A DNA stretch of 64,000 nucleotides from Rhodocollybia butyracea (Eukaryota > Basidiomycota > Agaricomycetes > Agaricales > Omphalotaceae), in assembly GCA_015501585.1 (NCBI GenBank), contig JADNRY010000027.1, forward strand, positions 339,389-403,388, read 5' to 3'. Position 1 is the stretch's first letter. Each line of letters begins with the position of its first letter. The notes beneath the pieces were generated by a model. That model searched no databases, was not told where the DNA came from, and saw only the letters and a program-made list of their open reading frames with translations. Both the position numbers and the translations under genes were made by a program. Below are positions 1-12,196 of this stretch, one piece after another.

Positions 1-1925
1 GAAGTTCTCCAAATCGATTTTCCACCTCATTACAAGGCCACCACCAACGGCCCTGTCCTATCCGTCCCAAAAACACAGATGCCGCCTCTCTCCGACCCAG
101 AAGAATCCTTGAAGATGTCGAATCGCGATCGTATCCCACCTCCCAGGAAGGCGTTCGACTTTTTGCCCGATCTGATGGCGGAGACCGCAGAGGTGCTTGG
201 GCCGGCTGGGGAGAAACCAAAGGAGAAGAAACCGTTTAAGCTGAGGGATGATATCAAACCTCTGCATATCGTGCAGCCCGAGGGCGTGAGCTTCAAGATG
301 GACGGGAATGAGTTGGAGTGGCAGAATTGGAAGATGCACATTGGTACGTTTGTTATTTTTCTGAGGATATGTTTAACAGCCTTGGCCCTTCTCGTTCGTA
401 GCCTTTAATCATCGGGAAGGTCTCGTATTGTCTACTATCACGTATAATGACCATGGTGAACTTCGCCCTATTATCTATCGCCTATCTTTGGTCGAGATGG
501 TTGTACCCTACGGTGCTCCAGAGTATCCTCATCCCAGAAAATTCGCCTTTGACTCGTGAGTGTCCGGTAACTTTCCCCTGTTCTACCTCGTTCCTGATAG
601 ATCTTTTTGTAGTGGGGAATATGGTATGGGCACGATGGCAAACGAGCTATCTCTCGGGTGTGACTGTGTTGGCCAGATCCACTATCTCGTACGTTGCCCT
701 CCATCCAGTTTCAGCGTCATATATCTCATATTTCATTTACGACTTTTTTTTTGCTCTAGCCTGGTAGTTACGTCTCTCATTCTGGAGCTGCGGTAGTCAT
801 CAAGAACGTTATCTGCATCCATGAAGAAGACAGCGGTGTGCTATGGAAACACACCGACTACCGTCCCGGAGGTAGAAGTCAGACAACCCGAAGAAGACGC
901 CTTGTAGTCAGCATGGTGTGCACACTGGCCAATTATGGTTCGTCCCCACTCTCCCGGTCTCGATATATCATCGATCAGCACTGAGGTGAAAGCTAATAAA
1001 ACCGTTAGAGTATATCTGGAACTACCACTTTTACCAAGACGGTTCAATCGAAATCGACATCCGCCTCTCCGGGATTCTACAAGTATACGTACAGCAACCC
1101 GGGGAACCCAGTCCCTTTGGCACAACAGTCGCTCCCGGTGTCAACGCGCACTACCACCAACATGTGTTCTCTTTCCGCGTCGACCCAATGATAGACGGTA
1201 TCAACAACAGCGTCGTCGAGCAAGACATTGTCCCCCTTCAAGGTGACAAGTCAGCCACGGGGGAAGATAACAACTTTGCTGGCAACGCGTTTACTATCGC
1301 GGAGACTATCCTTGAGAAGGAAACCGCGAGGGCGTATGATTTCGCGAAGGAACGGAGGTGGAGGATAACCAACTCCGCGAGGAAGCACTATGCGAGTGGG
1401 AAAGACGTAGGGTACTCCTTATCGTTGAAGGAGGGGATCACGCCGATGATGGCACGGGCGGATGGATGGGCGGTGCGCCGTGCGGGGTTTACGAGGTACC
1501 CGATGTGGGTGGTGAAAGACGTAGAGGGGCCGAAGGGCGGGAGGATGTGGCCCGCGGGCAAGTACGTGCCGCAGACGAGGGAACAGCAGGAGGATTCGGT
1601 TGAGTCGTGGGTGGAGGGGGGGCTTGATGTGAAGGATGAAGATATTTTGGTGTATATGACGGTGGGGACTACGCATATCCCGAGACCGGAGGATTGGCCT
1701 GTGTACGTTGAACAAACCTTTATTTTTCTCTTCGAGGCTCTGGGTCATAGCGCTAATCTGCGTTGCGTTTTGGTTTACAGGATGCCCGTGGAACATATGA
1801 GTATCGCGATTAAACCAACGTCGTTCTTTGATCAAAATCCGAGTATGGACGTGCCGGGAACGAGGGATGGGCGTAGTGTGTCTGCGTTCTCTGGAGAGAG
1901 CGTGAGCGGCGGGTCTTGTCATTGA
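1..1925 (+). CDS. Copper amine oxidase (primary amine oxidase), 3' part, six exons
   Basis: Oxidises primary amines to aldehydes with release of ammonia and hydrogen peroxide, using Cu(II) and a topaquinone made from an active-site Tyr. The gene starts before the window. Exons 1-343, 402-555, 613-688, 760-937, 1009-1702 and 1781-1925 sum to 530 codons in one frame with GT..AG introns. Visible family marks in order: AFDSGEYGMG (catalytic-base Asp; the codon after that Asp spans the 555/613 junction), the HEED and WKHTDYRPGG block, TLANYEYIWNY with the Tyr that becomes topaquinone (junction 937/1009), HYHQHVF with the His-x-His copper ligands, and MPVEHMS with the third copper His. No break is seen, so the visible part looks functional. 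A decayed copy of its last exon lies at 37765-37873. Confidence 0.96.
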
Positions 1926-2337
1926 TTCATGTAATAGTTATTGTAAATTGGTTTTGATCTGCGATTACATGGTAATGATCAAGTAGGTGAATAGTCTCTA
2001 GCACCAGCTCTAACAGACTCACCGCAATGACACGCACGCACAGGCAATGCTCAGTGTATGCTTATGGTACCGGGTGAGACAGAGATCGCAACTTATTCTT
2101 CAACTCTTTGTCTCGTCAGGTGTGTACTCAGTCTTTGGTTGCTCACTCAAGGCCTTAGTTTTCGCTCTTATTCTTCCCTTTATCTCGTCAGTATTCTACC
2201 CTATGTCTTCTCCTTTCCTTTCTTTGTGTTCTATTGTATTCTGTTGAATAACATCTAAAGTTAAATTATTTTCAGCTCGTGATCAGTTACAGTTGGTATA
2301 CCGGAATCACAATTTTTAACAAAATCACAAATACTTC
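1926..2337. other. Intergenic, no feature seen
   Basis: Region downstream of the amine oxidase stop. T-rich open frames are present but have no recognisable protein character. Confidence 0.5.
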
Positions 2338-2960
2338 CTGAACTTCCAACAGAACTCATAAGAGACATCATCGAAGTTGCTGCCTGTTCAAACGTTCATG
2401 TACTATAGAAACTCATCTCATTTTGTCAGCGCATCAGCCATAAGTCCCATACGGCCTTGCGGCTTTGGACACTTCCCAGCCTCTACACTACAGTTGTTCT
2501 ACGAACCGTCAGCGATGTCAAGAGCTTTTGACACGCTACACCTCCCCCACAACCACAACATCTCGCTATATTCACTCTGAGCGCTCTACAACCCATCGAG
2601 GATTGATCGAAGATATCATCACAAAACGTTCGAAGTCCCGCCTGTGGAGTGTCACTATCAAGCTGCGCCGCTAGCAACCTCAATCTTAAATTCCCGCACC
2701 CAAGTTCAAAGCCGGGAACGACATCTCGGCTCATCTGCCCGTGATTCATTGGTATGTTCTCCTTGCTCCCTTTCAATGAGGATAGTGCCGACAGTCTAAA
2801 GCTTGGCGGGTACATTGAGGAATGTAAAGGCTTTCTTAATGTTCATGGCGAGGATCTAAATTTCGCATCATACGTGAGGTTGTATCTGCCTTCTGTGTGG
2901 CAGATGATGCTGCCAATCGCTCAAGAGTCAAGTGGTGCTGCCCGGATGGAGCCAGACTGA
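2338..2960 (+). pseudogene. F-box protein relic
   Basis: A stretch starting near 2338 reads LPTELIRDIIEVAA, a typical basidiomycete F-box start. Near 2440-2515 the same strand gives ALRLWTLPSLYTTVVLRTVS, which resembles the segment that follows the F-box in many Agaricomycete proteins (a run ending YHTVVLRT). The pieces lie in different frames with in-frame stops (for example after SDVKSF). A longer open piece at 2754-2960 could be its C-terminal part. F-box proteins bind Skp1 in SCF ubiquitin ligases. This copy cannot be translated as one protein and I treat it as dead. Confidence 0.55.
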
Positions 2961-3782
2961 TGTTGTCTCGGATTGGTCCTTCATGAGAGGTCGCTCTCAC
3001 TTTCTTCAATGACAAAGGCCAACTTCAGATATGTCTCCTTCCCGAACTCTGTATGAACTGTTAAATCACTCTCATTTCGTAATCTCCTCCCTCAAGTCTG
3101 CATCAATCCAAAGTACATCAAAGGGCTCCAATGAACCTCACCGGACCTCACTCGGTGACTCATCTATATCTGGGTCGACTGAGCTGCATCATGCAGCTGA
3201 ATGACACAATACCCATCGTCCATGAATTTGTCATACACTGCGCAAATACTCTCCTTTGACACAATCCCATTCAACAGCCTACATGGTGGTATCTGCATCA
3301 TGCTCGGTATAGATCCAATGGTGGAGATACTAGTATTCCTGCCCTGTTACTTGCACTAGTCATGACTCGTTTGGAGGAAGTGGGCCTAGAACACCCGGCG
3401 AGTGCTAGGTTTGTAAGACCCACATCTACTTACTGCCTATACGTTCTACCCGGTTGCAAAACTGCTGATCCTGGGGAGAAGTTTGCTCTTTACAGTAAGT
3501 ACCTCGGGTACAAAATCCTAGAGGCCTGAATCTGATGCGGCGTCCGTAAAAATGTCGGTGACTAGACCGCAGCGATGTAGATCAAGAGCTTTGAAGTGAC
3601 ATGATGGTGATATGGTGAGACTTCAGAACACATGATTTCCGTAATTGCTCCGATGATGTACCTTGGGGAGAGATCAGACGTTGACTGCAAGTTTTACATA
3701 TATAGTATGCCTTCAACCTGGATACCTTGGCATTTCCTGGAAGTTTTTCCTACCACCACCACTTCTTCTCTCCTTCCCTCCA
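2961..3782. other. Intergenic, no clear gene
   Basis: No frame longer than about 70 codons with protein-like content. It may contain decayed 3' parts of the F-box relic or upstream sequence of the membrane-protein gene. Confidence 0.4.
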
Positions 3783-5647
3783 ATGAGTCCCCTGGTAAAC
3801 ATTGAGGATACGTATGGAGCCCTTTTCCTTGGAGTGGTTGCCTCAGTTGGGTGTGCTGCCTTGACTCAAAGGGTATGATATCAAAGATCTGATCACCTTG
3901 AAACATTAGTTTAATGGGTATTACTACTATGCAAACATGGATTTATTGGATTAGATATAGCAAAAGAGATGGACTGTTCACAAAAACACTGGTGGGTGCA
4001 TTTCCCAGATTTCTATGCCCCAGTACCCATTACTTTGTAGGTCCTGGTAATATGGTAAGAACATAAATATATGCTTTGAGGATACCTGCAATCCTTGAAC
4101 ATAGGTCCCTGGAGTTCCTTCGTGCATGTTTTTCTGTTCATGCGGTCTACAATTATGTTGTTGTAGAGTGGGGCAATCCAGAGGCCCTTTCAGTATCTAT
4201 TTGGTATGCTTGTGGTTACCTTCCCACGGGATAGCGAAACTTCATTGATCGGATGTGCACTAGGAGTCTGAATGTGGGTTTCGCTTCGTTATTTTAATGA
4301 TTTTGGTGAGCTGAAAGGATTCAATTTAGATCAACACACCATTTACTGTAAGTCAATGATGACAAAGAAACTTGTCTTGACACTTAATTGTCTCTACACT
4401 AGAGCATTATCCAGATCATAGTTCACAGTTTCTTCACATACCGGGTCAAAGTTTGTGAGGCATTTTTCTATGTGTCAATCTCTTTGCTGATTTGTGAACA
4501 TTGAACAATGACAGTAAGCAAAAACAACTGGTACATTATTGGACTTATTGTGGGTTTTAATTGGCCTGGGTCCATGACTGGAAATTGTATTAATTTTAGT
4601 GGGGATGGACAGATGATCTTTGCTGTTGCAAATTTGGGTTTGTCCAGCCACATTGATACTGAATTGAAACCGGAAATATTAATGAACAAACAATGAATGC
4701 ATAGCGTCGGGTCTGGGTGAGAGTTCATTTTTGATCGCTTGACCCGAGCCTGATCTTGGTGTTATTATTTAGCCCTGTATGCCGAAATGCAAGCTATTTT
4801 ATATACTATGGTACTGCTCAGTACTGATATTCTCGCAGGATCCTTGCCCAAAAAGTTTCAAAGATTCTAGGTTCAGATAAGTTGGGGGTGTGCTAAATTT
4901 TTCACAAACTATATTTTGCAGTAGATGGGTCTAACACATATATCGGCATAGGACCTCGGTACAGCCGCATTATCGACAGCTATAGCGGCTGATATAAGCA
5001 TTACATGCTCACTATTATTTTACATGAACCGTTTTCGGTCCACAGTATCTGAGGAGGACTACGCAAATCGCAGGTAAGTAGATTGATCAAGCAAAATTGG
5101 TCAACAAACATTTATATTTTGAGGTAGAACCCTTCCTATGATTAACCGTTTGATGTTTTACCTCATCAATGTAGGGGCTGTGACAAGGTATGGTTTTTTG
5201 GGTTTCATGAATACAAATTTACACCCTATCACTAGTCTGACTGATATTGTAACCCTGGTTCTGGTACGCTGTCTTGATTTGTATTTTGACATTAAATTAC
5301 AAGTTAATTTTCTAGTCTGATGTTTTAATCCACCCATCAAATCTAAAGTTCTATGCATTATTTGAAGTTGTGGGAAACTGTGGGTATACAAAGTTTCATG
5401 CTCTTCTGTTGCTAATAGATCTGGTGTCTGGTAGTATATGCAAACTCATTGCTGGCTACGTACGTGCAATGCAGGATGTGTCACATATCTCCTAATTGTT
5501 TCTAACAGACTCAATGCAAGAGACAGCTTGAGAAGCATTTCACAAGTAGACAGTTCAATTACTACAGTCTGTCTCTCTACCCAGTCAGCCTATATGAGAA
5601 AAATTCACATTTCTTACCATAGTCAAGAAATCCAACAACTGGCTTGA
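3783..5647 (+). pseudogene. DUF6534-like seven-helix membrane protein, decayed
   Basis: Pieces appear in the order of the basidiomycete DUF6534 family: an N-terminal TYGALFLGVVASVGCAALTQ helix (exon 3783-3872), YYYYANM, a KRDGLFTKTLV piece, SVHAVYNYVVVEWGNPEAL near 4140, IIVHSFFTYRVKV near 4410, AALSTAIAADISITCSLLF near 4955, INRLMFYLINVGAVT near 5140, LTDIVTLV, and LNARDSLRSIS near 5515. The C-terminal half keeps believable introns. Around 3945-3970 the frame is lost by one base with stops between YYYYANM and KRDGLF, and the middle exons do not join cleanly. I therefore call a pseudogene, though a heavily spliced live gene is possible. The family has no settled biochemical role. Confidence 0.6.
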
Positions 5648-6873
5648 ATTTTGCTCATCCTGTCAATGCTATTAATAACGCTGGGACTTCGGTGAGGCTG
5701 GAGGTGCGTTAAAATGATTCAGTAATCCGATTTCATGCAAGGAGTCTGATAATGTAGTATTTACCAGGATATGAGCAGTGTTGGAAGGACCAGCATGAAA
5801 AAAGTTATAGGGAATGATTTCACATTTGATCTTTCACAAGATAGCACCTAGTGTTGTAAATTTCTGGCATACTGTGGGGTGTCTAGAAGCTGGCCGAACT
5901 AAGAAGCTGGCCAGTTGGAGAATAGAAGGCGAAGGAGCTATTGTATCTCGCTCCTATGAGTCTTATAATGTGGTAGACATTGTAATCTTGCTAGACACCA
6001 ACTTTGGCATCAGCCAGATAAGCAGTTGCCGAGATATGAATTGATCTTCGGCGAAAACGGTGGGAAATCCTGATTTTCTTATTTGGGCAGATGCTCTGGC
6101 TGACCCTTGTTCGCCGTTTCTCGACTGCCCCCCTCTAGTACCACTTTCATGGGTGCTAGACACTCCGCTGCTTATGCTCAAGTGCATAGGAACACTCAAG
6201 AGAGATATTTCCGCCTGATATTGGCTCCATGGAACACCCTGTTATGTTCAAATCCTATTCAGAGGACCATACCGTGGCAACTACGCCTCTCAAAAAAATT
6301 TGCATGGACTTCGGCTTGCTCAAGATCTCATACGATATCCTTTAAAGCTTTTTGCAGCCTGTTGGCTTCATATTCCATACATTCCATACTTCCTGTGGTT
6401 GACTATGTTTGCGTACCCGAGAGACGCAAACAAGGCAAATCCTAGTCATTATTCTTCGCAATGTACTTTTAAACTATGAGATAGCTTGTGAAATATATGT
6501 CTTCTTAAGTCTGTTTGAGGTTTCTCAATGCTACAGACTTTGAAAGGCCTGTTACTTGGCGCTGAACGTTGCCGGCCAGCTTCAGTGACATTTCCAATTT
6601 GGGAGATGCCGTCAAAATAAACTCACCACGAGCTCAGATCAAATGCTAAATTCTTCAAACCAGTCTCAAAATGTGCGTAAGATGCTAAACAATGATTTTG
6701 ACTGCACCGAAACACATAATAGGTGCCTTAGGCCACGCTAAGAGGAGAAAACCATTAAAGTGGCCAGGTTCTGGGCACTCTACAGTAGGACTGAATAAGC
6801 CATGAGGCTCAAGAGACAGAAGAAACTAGACTGGAGAACTGTGGATACTGGCCTCAGAGAAGGCCTTATATAC
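5648..6873. other. Gene-free stretch
   Basis: Short unrelated open frames only. No domain, RNA gene or repeat recognised. Confidence 0.45.
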
Positions 6874-6953
6874 TACGTATGATTACCGGACCATCTTAGT
6901 GATATTTACTATCATTGATAGTAAATATCGCTAAGATGGTCCGGTACATACGA
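6874..6953. repeat. Near-perfect foldback hairpin
   Basis: Bases 6885-6914 and 6916-6945 are reverse complements with one mismatch over 30 bp and a single-base loop. With a two-base gap the pairing continues outward to about 6875 and 6953 (CGTATG on both outer sides). No coding content. It looks like a small foldback or MITE-like insertion, but no convincing target-site duplication is visible. Confidence 0.8.
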
Positions 6954-9364
6954 AGCATCAGTAACCGGATAAGTAGTGATTGGTGAGTACAACCGGAGTT
7001 CAAGTTATATCATATCCAATTGGCGAAATACAAGTTTACAACACCCAGTAGTGCTACACACTGGCGCATCTAAGCAACTTGGCCTTGCCCACATCATTTT
7101 TTGACTGATGCGTCCAAATAGGGCATCAGCATTTGGCGTCACCCTAGGGTGGAGGTGATGCTGGGTTATGCTAGGTTATGCTGGTTAGATTTATGGTCAC
7201 GCTATCTTTATGTTGATTACCCCTCATTTGACAAGTTCTTTTGGCCTCCATACGGCTCTGTTATATATCTACTTAGCTTTGAATACACACTACCTCTTCA
7301 TTAGTTATTTTGCATTAGACATTGCTAATGATGGGGTCCATTAGCTCCAATAACAGGGTTGTCCTAACTACAGCCTCCAAGTTTGTGCTAGGTCTTTGAA
7401 AGGTCACGTGAAATATGTCAATGCTAAATGTAGTAAAGGTCACACTCAATATAGCAATGGTCAGGCTAAATATACTAAAGGGCACTTCAAGGTTACACTA
7501 AATGTACATAAGGTACACTGGGGCGATGCTAAATAGCACAAAGGTTGCACCAGATACAAGAACAGTCACTATAGTACTTTTATCTTAGTGATACTTCCCC
7601 CTTGCTCTTTGCCGATGTGGCAACTCCGGAGACTAGTTAGCCGGATCGGTATGTTCATATGTCCGTGTACTTACTCATTGTATTAGCAATACTATACAGT
7701 ATGTACAGTATATAAGCTTGCATGTAGTACCATAGTTGTACTATTGTCATCGCAGTTGCATCAGGAAAAGTACCCTTCGGCTTAATGCGGCTTAAGGCAA
7801 CTACAGGCAACTTTTGCGGTAGAAGCCAACTTAAGTGCCTCTCGGCCCGTGAATCACTTGACTGGCTCAGTCCAAGGTTCACACTGTCACTCTGTCCGAA
7901 GTTGCCGAGATTGACTTGAAGCAACTTGGCATCAATTGAGGTTGACTCAAGTTGCCGCAAGCCATTGTCAGGGCAACTTAAATCAACTCCAATACAACTC
8001 AAGCCAGATTGGAGCAATTAGGCAATGCCCAATGTGGCTCCCAATGTGATGATACTGAGGCTTACATTCATGCCATCAAAGCAAAATTAGAATAGAACAA
8101 TCATTCATCTCCTATCTATGTACAACAACCAAGTAGCAGGAGCGAGACAGGCGTAAATAGGATAGCCATGAATAGTAGAAGCAAAAGAGTAGAGATACAT
8201 AAGAACCAGTAGAGTGAAACAGTATGCTATGAAATGCCACAGACAAGCCCAGCAATTAAGTAGGGATACAGTGTCTCTAAACTACAGGACATCTTGAAGC
8301 GGGATAAGTACTAAGCCAACACGTTACTCAAGGGAAGGAATTATAAGGGAAGGCATCCCTCGCACTAAGACCCCCAATGAGCTATGTTGAGATCTGGACT
8401 TTACAGTCTGTAACAATGGACCAGAACAATCCCAAGGAAACTGTAGAGGTCTATTCGCGGCACCAGTTGTAACCGTGAAGATGGTAGAAACATGCTTAGC
8501 GATTCCACGGAAAGCTACGCACCGGGATAGCCTTGGCAAATCAAAATGTTTGATCTTAGAAATCATACACGGGGAGGTCTTGTCTGTTAAAGCTGACTAT
8601 CAGGAATTACTTGTACATACTCAGCGCAGTTGCTCAAGGCTATCATAAGTGGTGTTGTTGGAAAGCTAGACAACAGGCCATCTTGAGAGAATGTTATTTA
8701 CACTCAGGATGGACAGAACTATCTGAGGAATAGAGTGAAACTCACCCAAGGGAAACCGGGCGGCGAGTGGTCATGAAGCGTAAAGGTACTCCTGACCCCA
8801 GAGAATTGTGGAGTAATTGGAGAAACCTTGCTCAGATCAAAACACTCTAAAACCTATGTTAATCCTCACAAAATCATATTTTACCTCTGATATATATCCA
8901 AGAATGGACTATTTCTTTATTGTGTGTACCATATATAGGCTGGAGTTTCCTTTCCGAGCCAGATTCCTCTGTTCCACTCTCTTTCCGTCTCTCTCCGTAT
9001 CTGTTTCATCTATTTTCGTATTAAACTCTCTCTACTCAGTATATAAGCCAGACATATTTATTCAATAAGACAAGTTTCTTGCCCTCGACTTGACTGCTAA
9101 GACCAGTGCTCCGTAGAATGTCCCCACGGGATCAGTAGCGTGACGCCTCCTGACTTGGTTATCTTACAAAAGTAATAAACTTCACGTGCTTCGCAAAGCC
9201 CATTTATATCTTGATCGAATTTAAGTGTGTAAAGTTCCCTCAAACTCCAGATCAACTCAAATGGAGTTGCTTCCTTAGAGGGGACGGTTTCTAGTAAGGG
9301 ATTATCTGGCTCCAGAGTGAGGGTTCTTTAGTTGACTTCTTCATGAAGTTAGACGAGCCACTAA
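6954..9364. other. Gene-free stretch with weak repeats
   Basis: Between about 7390 and 7540 a motif of the type GGTCACxxTAAATATxxTAAA recurs imperfectly about five times. Around 7765-7990 the words GGCAACTT and AAGTTGCC recur in both orientations. At 7768 the word GCATCAGGAAAAG matches the outer end of the foldback element at 12379, without a partner end here. No gene seen. Confidence 0.5.
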
Positions 9365-9898
9365 GGGCCTGTTCGGCAACACGAATCTCAGATTTTGTTT
9401 GGATTTTGCCAGGTATTGCCACCATATAAAAAAGCCATCAAGCATTTGTAAGTATTACTCGGATCAGCCAGTTGAGCGCTCCGTGTAAACGCGCATGCTG
9501 TCACAGCCTGTCAGACATTTCTTCCATGTTGAGGTCAACACCCCGCTCGATGCTCAGACATGCCCGCCGCTCTCAAATGTAGTTTTTACTTTAGGTTTCA
9601 CTTGCTTAGACAATATAGAGGAACAAAATCGCTTTAACAATAATATACAATTACATTAAACTTGAAAGATGATGACCAGAACATGTTGGTCACTGGGTGG
9701 CATCATTGAGAGTGGTTGGGATGACTTGCGGGACAGCGAGAGGAACGTCCGACATGTCAGGGCAGGAGTTATGTCATTTTATGACATTTCCAGAGTCATG
9801 GCGACCGGCCAGCTGATCCGAACATTTTATATAAGTCTTCAAAATCTTGCCTCTGGCAAAATCGCACAAAATCCAGATTTGTGTTGCCGAACAGGCCC
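9365..9898. mobile_element. Harbinger-type MITE (534 bp)
   Basis: The ends are GGGCCTGTTCGGCAACAC and its reverse complement, with similarity continuing for about 45 bp (AGATTTTG and GATTTTGCCAG blocks recur). A 3-bp direct duplication TAA flanks the element (9362-9364 and 9899-9901). A TIR beginning GGGCCTGTT with a TWA target is characteristic of PIF/Harbinger elements. The interior (an 86-codon open frame at 9669) has no transposase character, so this is non-autonomous. Confidence 0.85.
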
Positions 9899-10087
9899 TA
9901 AGATTGTGGTACAAGTTTCTAGTGATTAAGTTCACTCACAATATTGTAGCTTGGCCCAGAGTTTGGTTGAGGACTTTACAGCATTACAGCACTTCAGGCA
10001 ACCACATATTTGGTCTTATTAGTCTACACTTTTGTTACATTGACCTTACTAAAAAGACCCAAAAACCTAGGCAAAACCCGGGCAGCT

Positions 10088-10623
10088 AGGTCATGACCTT
10101 TGGATTTAGGTCATGACCTGGGAATTAGGTCATGACCTAGGTCAGGTTGGTCTTTTCCTGGGGTTGGTAGGTCATGGCCTGGGGTGAGATAGGATATGGC
10201 CTGGGTGGGGCAGGGCATGGTCTAGGTGAGGGAGGGCATGGTCTAGGAGGAGGAGGGTATAGTCTGGGAGGAGGAGGGCATGGTCTAGGAGGAGGAAATA
10301 TAGTCTAAGAGGTGTAGGGTGAGAGTGGAGGATGGTGAGATAGAGAATATAAACAAGAATGAAATATCATAGAATAATGACTTGAAATTTTTAGAAACAT
10401 ATTGGGATTTTTTACATATCTGTAGATTATGACAAGATTAAGCTAAGTCACAGTGCCCTGTTCTGGGTGGTCAGGGAAGCATGGGACTTACCTGACCTAG
10501 CTGATTCAGGTCATGACCTACTTTTTTAGGTCATGACCTACCTGGTCTAGGTCATGACCTGGGTGAACTAGGTCATGACCTACCTGGCCTAGGTCATGAC
10601 CTATCTGGCCTAGGTCATGACCA
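10088..10623. repeat. Minisatellite of a 12-bp palindrome
   Basis: The perfect palindrome AGGTCATGACCT occurs at 10088, 10108, 10127, 10508, 10528, 10549, 10570 and 10591, with one-mismatch copies at 10169 and 10612. Steps are 19-21 bp. Between the two clusters (10180-10320) lies a G-rich run of about 26-bp units of the type AGGGCATGGTCTAGGAGG, which look like degenerate copies of the palindrome. No coding potential. Confidence 0.85.
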
Positions 10624-10668
10624 AGGCCAATTTAAAAATTACTAAATTAGGAAATTTTTCAATTTTCG

Positions 10669-11193
10669 CAGTGGATGAGGTCAAAGCTGTTTTTATTACC
10701 AAATAAGGCAATTTTCAAACACCTTAACCGGTTTTATGTTTTTTTAATAGAGTTAGATACATTTGGAAATTTTTATAAATTACTATATTAGGCAATTTTA
10801 TTTCAATAGACTTTTATTTCTTAATTAGGCAATTTCAAAACTTTCACAGTGGATGAGGCCAAAGCTGTTTCCATTGCCTAATTGAGAAGTGACAAATTTG
10901 CAGTGGATGAGGTCAAAGCTGATTTCATTACTTATTTGAAAAATGACAAATCTTTTGCAGTGGATGAGGTCAAAGCTGTTTTCACTACCTAATTAAGAAA
11001 TGACAAAACTGAACACACAAACTATGTACACTCTTTCCCTGAGGACAATAGCTTGTGGTAAACATCCAGACCTTTTGTTTATACACAGAATAGGTTGCTC
11101 ACCTAAAATGAAGCCAATCCTGTGGTGGGAAGGGGCTGGATGGCACAATTTTCCTTGGATAACCTTTGATTGTAGTGGATGAGGCCAAAGCTG
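10669..11193. repeat. Five dispersed copies of a 21-bp word
   Basis: AGTGGATGAGG(T/C)CAAAGCTG occurs at about 10670, 10848, 10902, 10959 and 11174, all on the + strand. Most copies are followed by TTTxATTxCCTAATT and AATGACAAA. Spacing is irregular (53-215 bp). Function unknown. It may be the decayed interior or leader of a retroelement next to the Gypsy remnant. Confidence 0.7.
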
Positions 11194-11536
11194 TATGCCC
11201 ATAAAAGGAAATCAATGAAAAGTGTTGGGTCTAAAGATTGCTTGATATAACATGCAGATTGGCATGGATAAGGGTGATCCTTTTCATCCCCTGATGCCCT
11301 GATATGTTGTCTACCCTTTCTGAGTCTCAGATATATTTAGATGGCCCTGGGAGATCAGTCTTTATTGATCTTTGAACTTTCTCATCAAAAACTTTCAGAT
11401 CTCTAAGGTTGCCGTCAAGTACAAAATAGACCAGGTCTTAAAGATCACCGTTTAATTTACATAATTCATTATAATGTGACACATATGACCTTTTTGGCCA
11501 TCCTTGGAGCACTCCAGCCACTGGCAATCAGGTTGC
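11194..11536. other. Uncertain, possibly more retroelement
   Basis: No domain could be placed. The reverse-transcriptase homology of the neighbouring Gypsy stops abruptly near 11560, so this stretch marks its truncation point. Confidence 0.35.
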
Positions 11537-12196
11537 TCAATAGCAAAGGGGTTGCCAAATAGAATTATCCTCAATCTTAGATTGATACTTATGTTTGGCA
11601 ACATCTGTATGGATGTTGTCTTGGTTGGGGAAAGGAGTTACATCCTTTACCATGTTAGTATTACACTGACAATAGTTGATAATGGTACAAAGAGTACCAT
11701 TTTTCTTTGGGATGCAAAGCATCGGAGCTGCTTGGGGAACAGCTTGTTGAATGCACCAGTTAGCACTGTTGTATTTCTCAAGCTTATCACTAAGCTGAGT
11801 CTTAAGATGATCTGGGCATCTTGGCATATAGTAGTTATACTTATGCTGTTCATCAATGAGATTAATCTCTTGAAATGGTGGGAGTACCAGTGGTACTCCT
11901 CCTAGTATGTTCATATGCTCATGTATAATACGAGCGTGGAGCAAAGGTATTTGCCTGTCAGTATAAGGACCTCGCTCTGGTATAGACAAGAAGTCCATAA
12001 TGTCTTCCTCTTGGATGGCATTTAATCTTCCATCCTCATCATCTGCATGACCATGAGTGTAGAGTTCTTCAAACTCTATGTCATCAAGTGGGAATTTCCA
12101 CACCTTGACTCACATGGGTCTCCTTTGTCTTTGACGAGAGGTGGATTGAGATTTACTTCTCAAACCTTTTCAATTAGTACTTGTTGGACCTTGATC
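11537..12196 (-). pseudogene. Gypsy-1 reverse transcriptase N-terminus
   Basis: The translation contains YMPRCPDHLKTQLSDKLEKY, then APMLCIPKKNGTLCTIINY and NTNMVKDVTPFPNQDNIHTD. This is the standard start of a Ty3/Gypsy RT (fingers, with PKKNG-LR-I-DYR). Homology ends at KYQSKIE, before the catalytic YxDD block. Upstream (12104-12196) the acidic/basic spacer is open apart from two TGA codons. No RNase H or integrase follows. Confidence 0.85.

Noticed and set aside
1419..1922. 167-codon - strand frame
   Set aside because: It is antisense to the amine oxidase exon 5, whose motifs are unmistakable.
10088..10623. AGGTCATGACCT is identical to a palindromic nuclear-receptor response element
   Set aside because: Fungi lack that receptor family. 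The match follows from the palindrome itself and the array behaves like a minisatellite.
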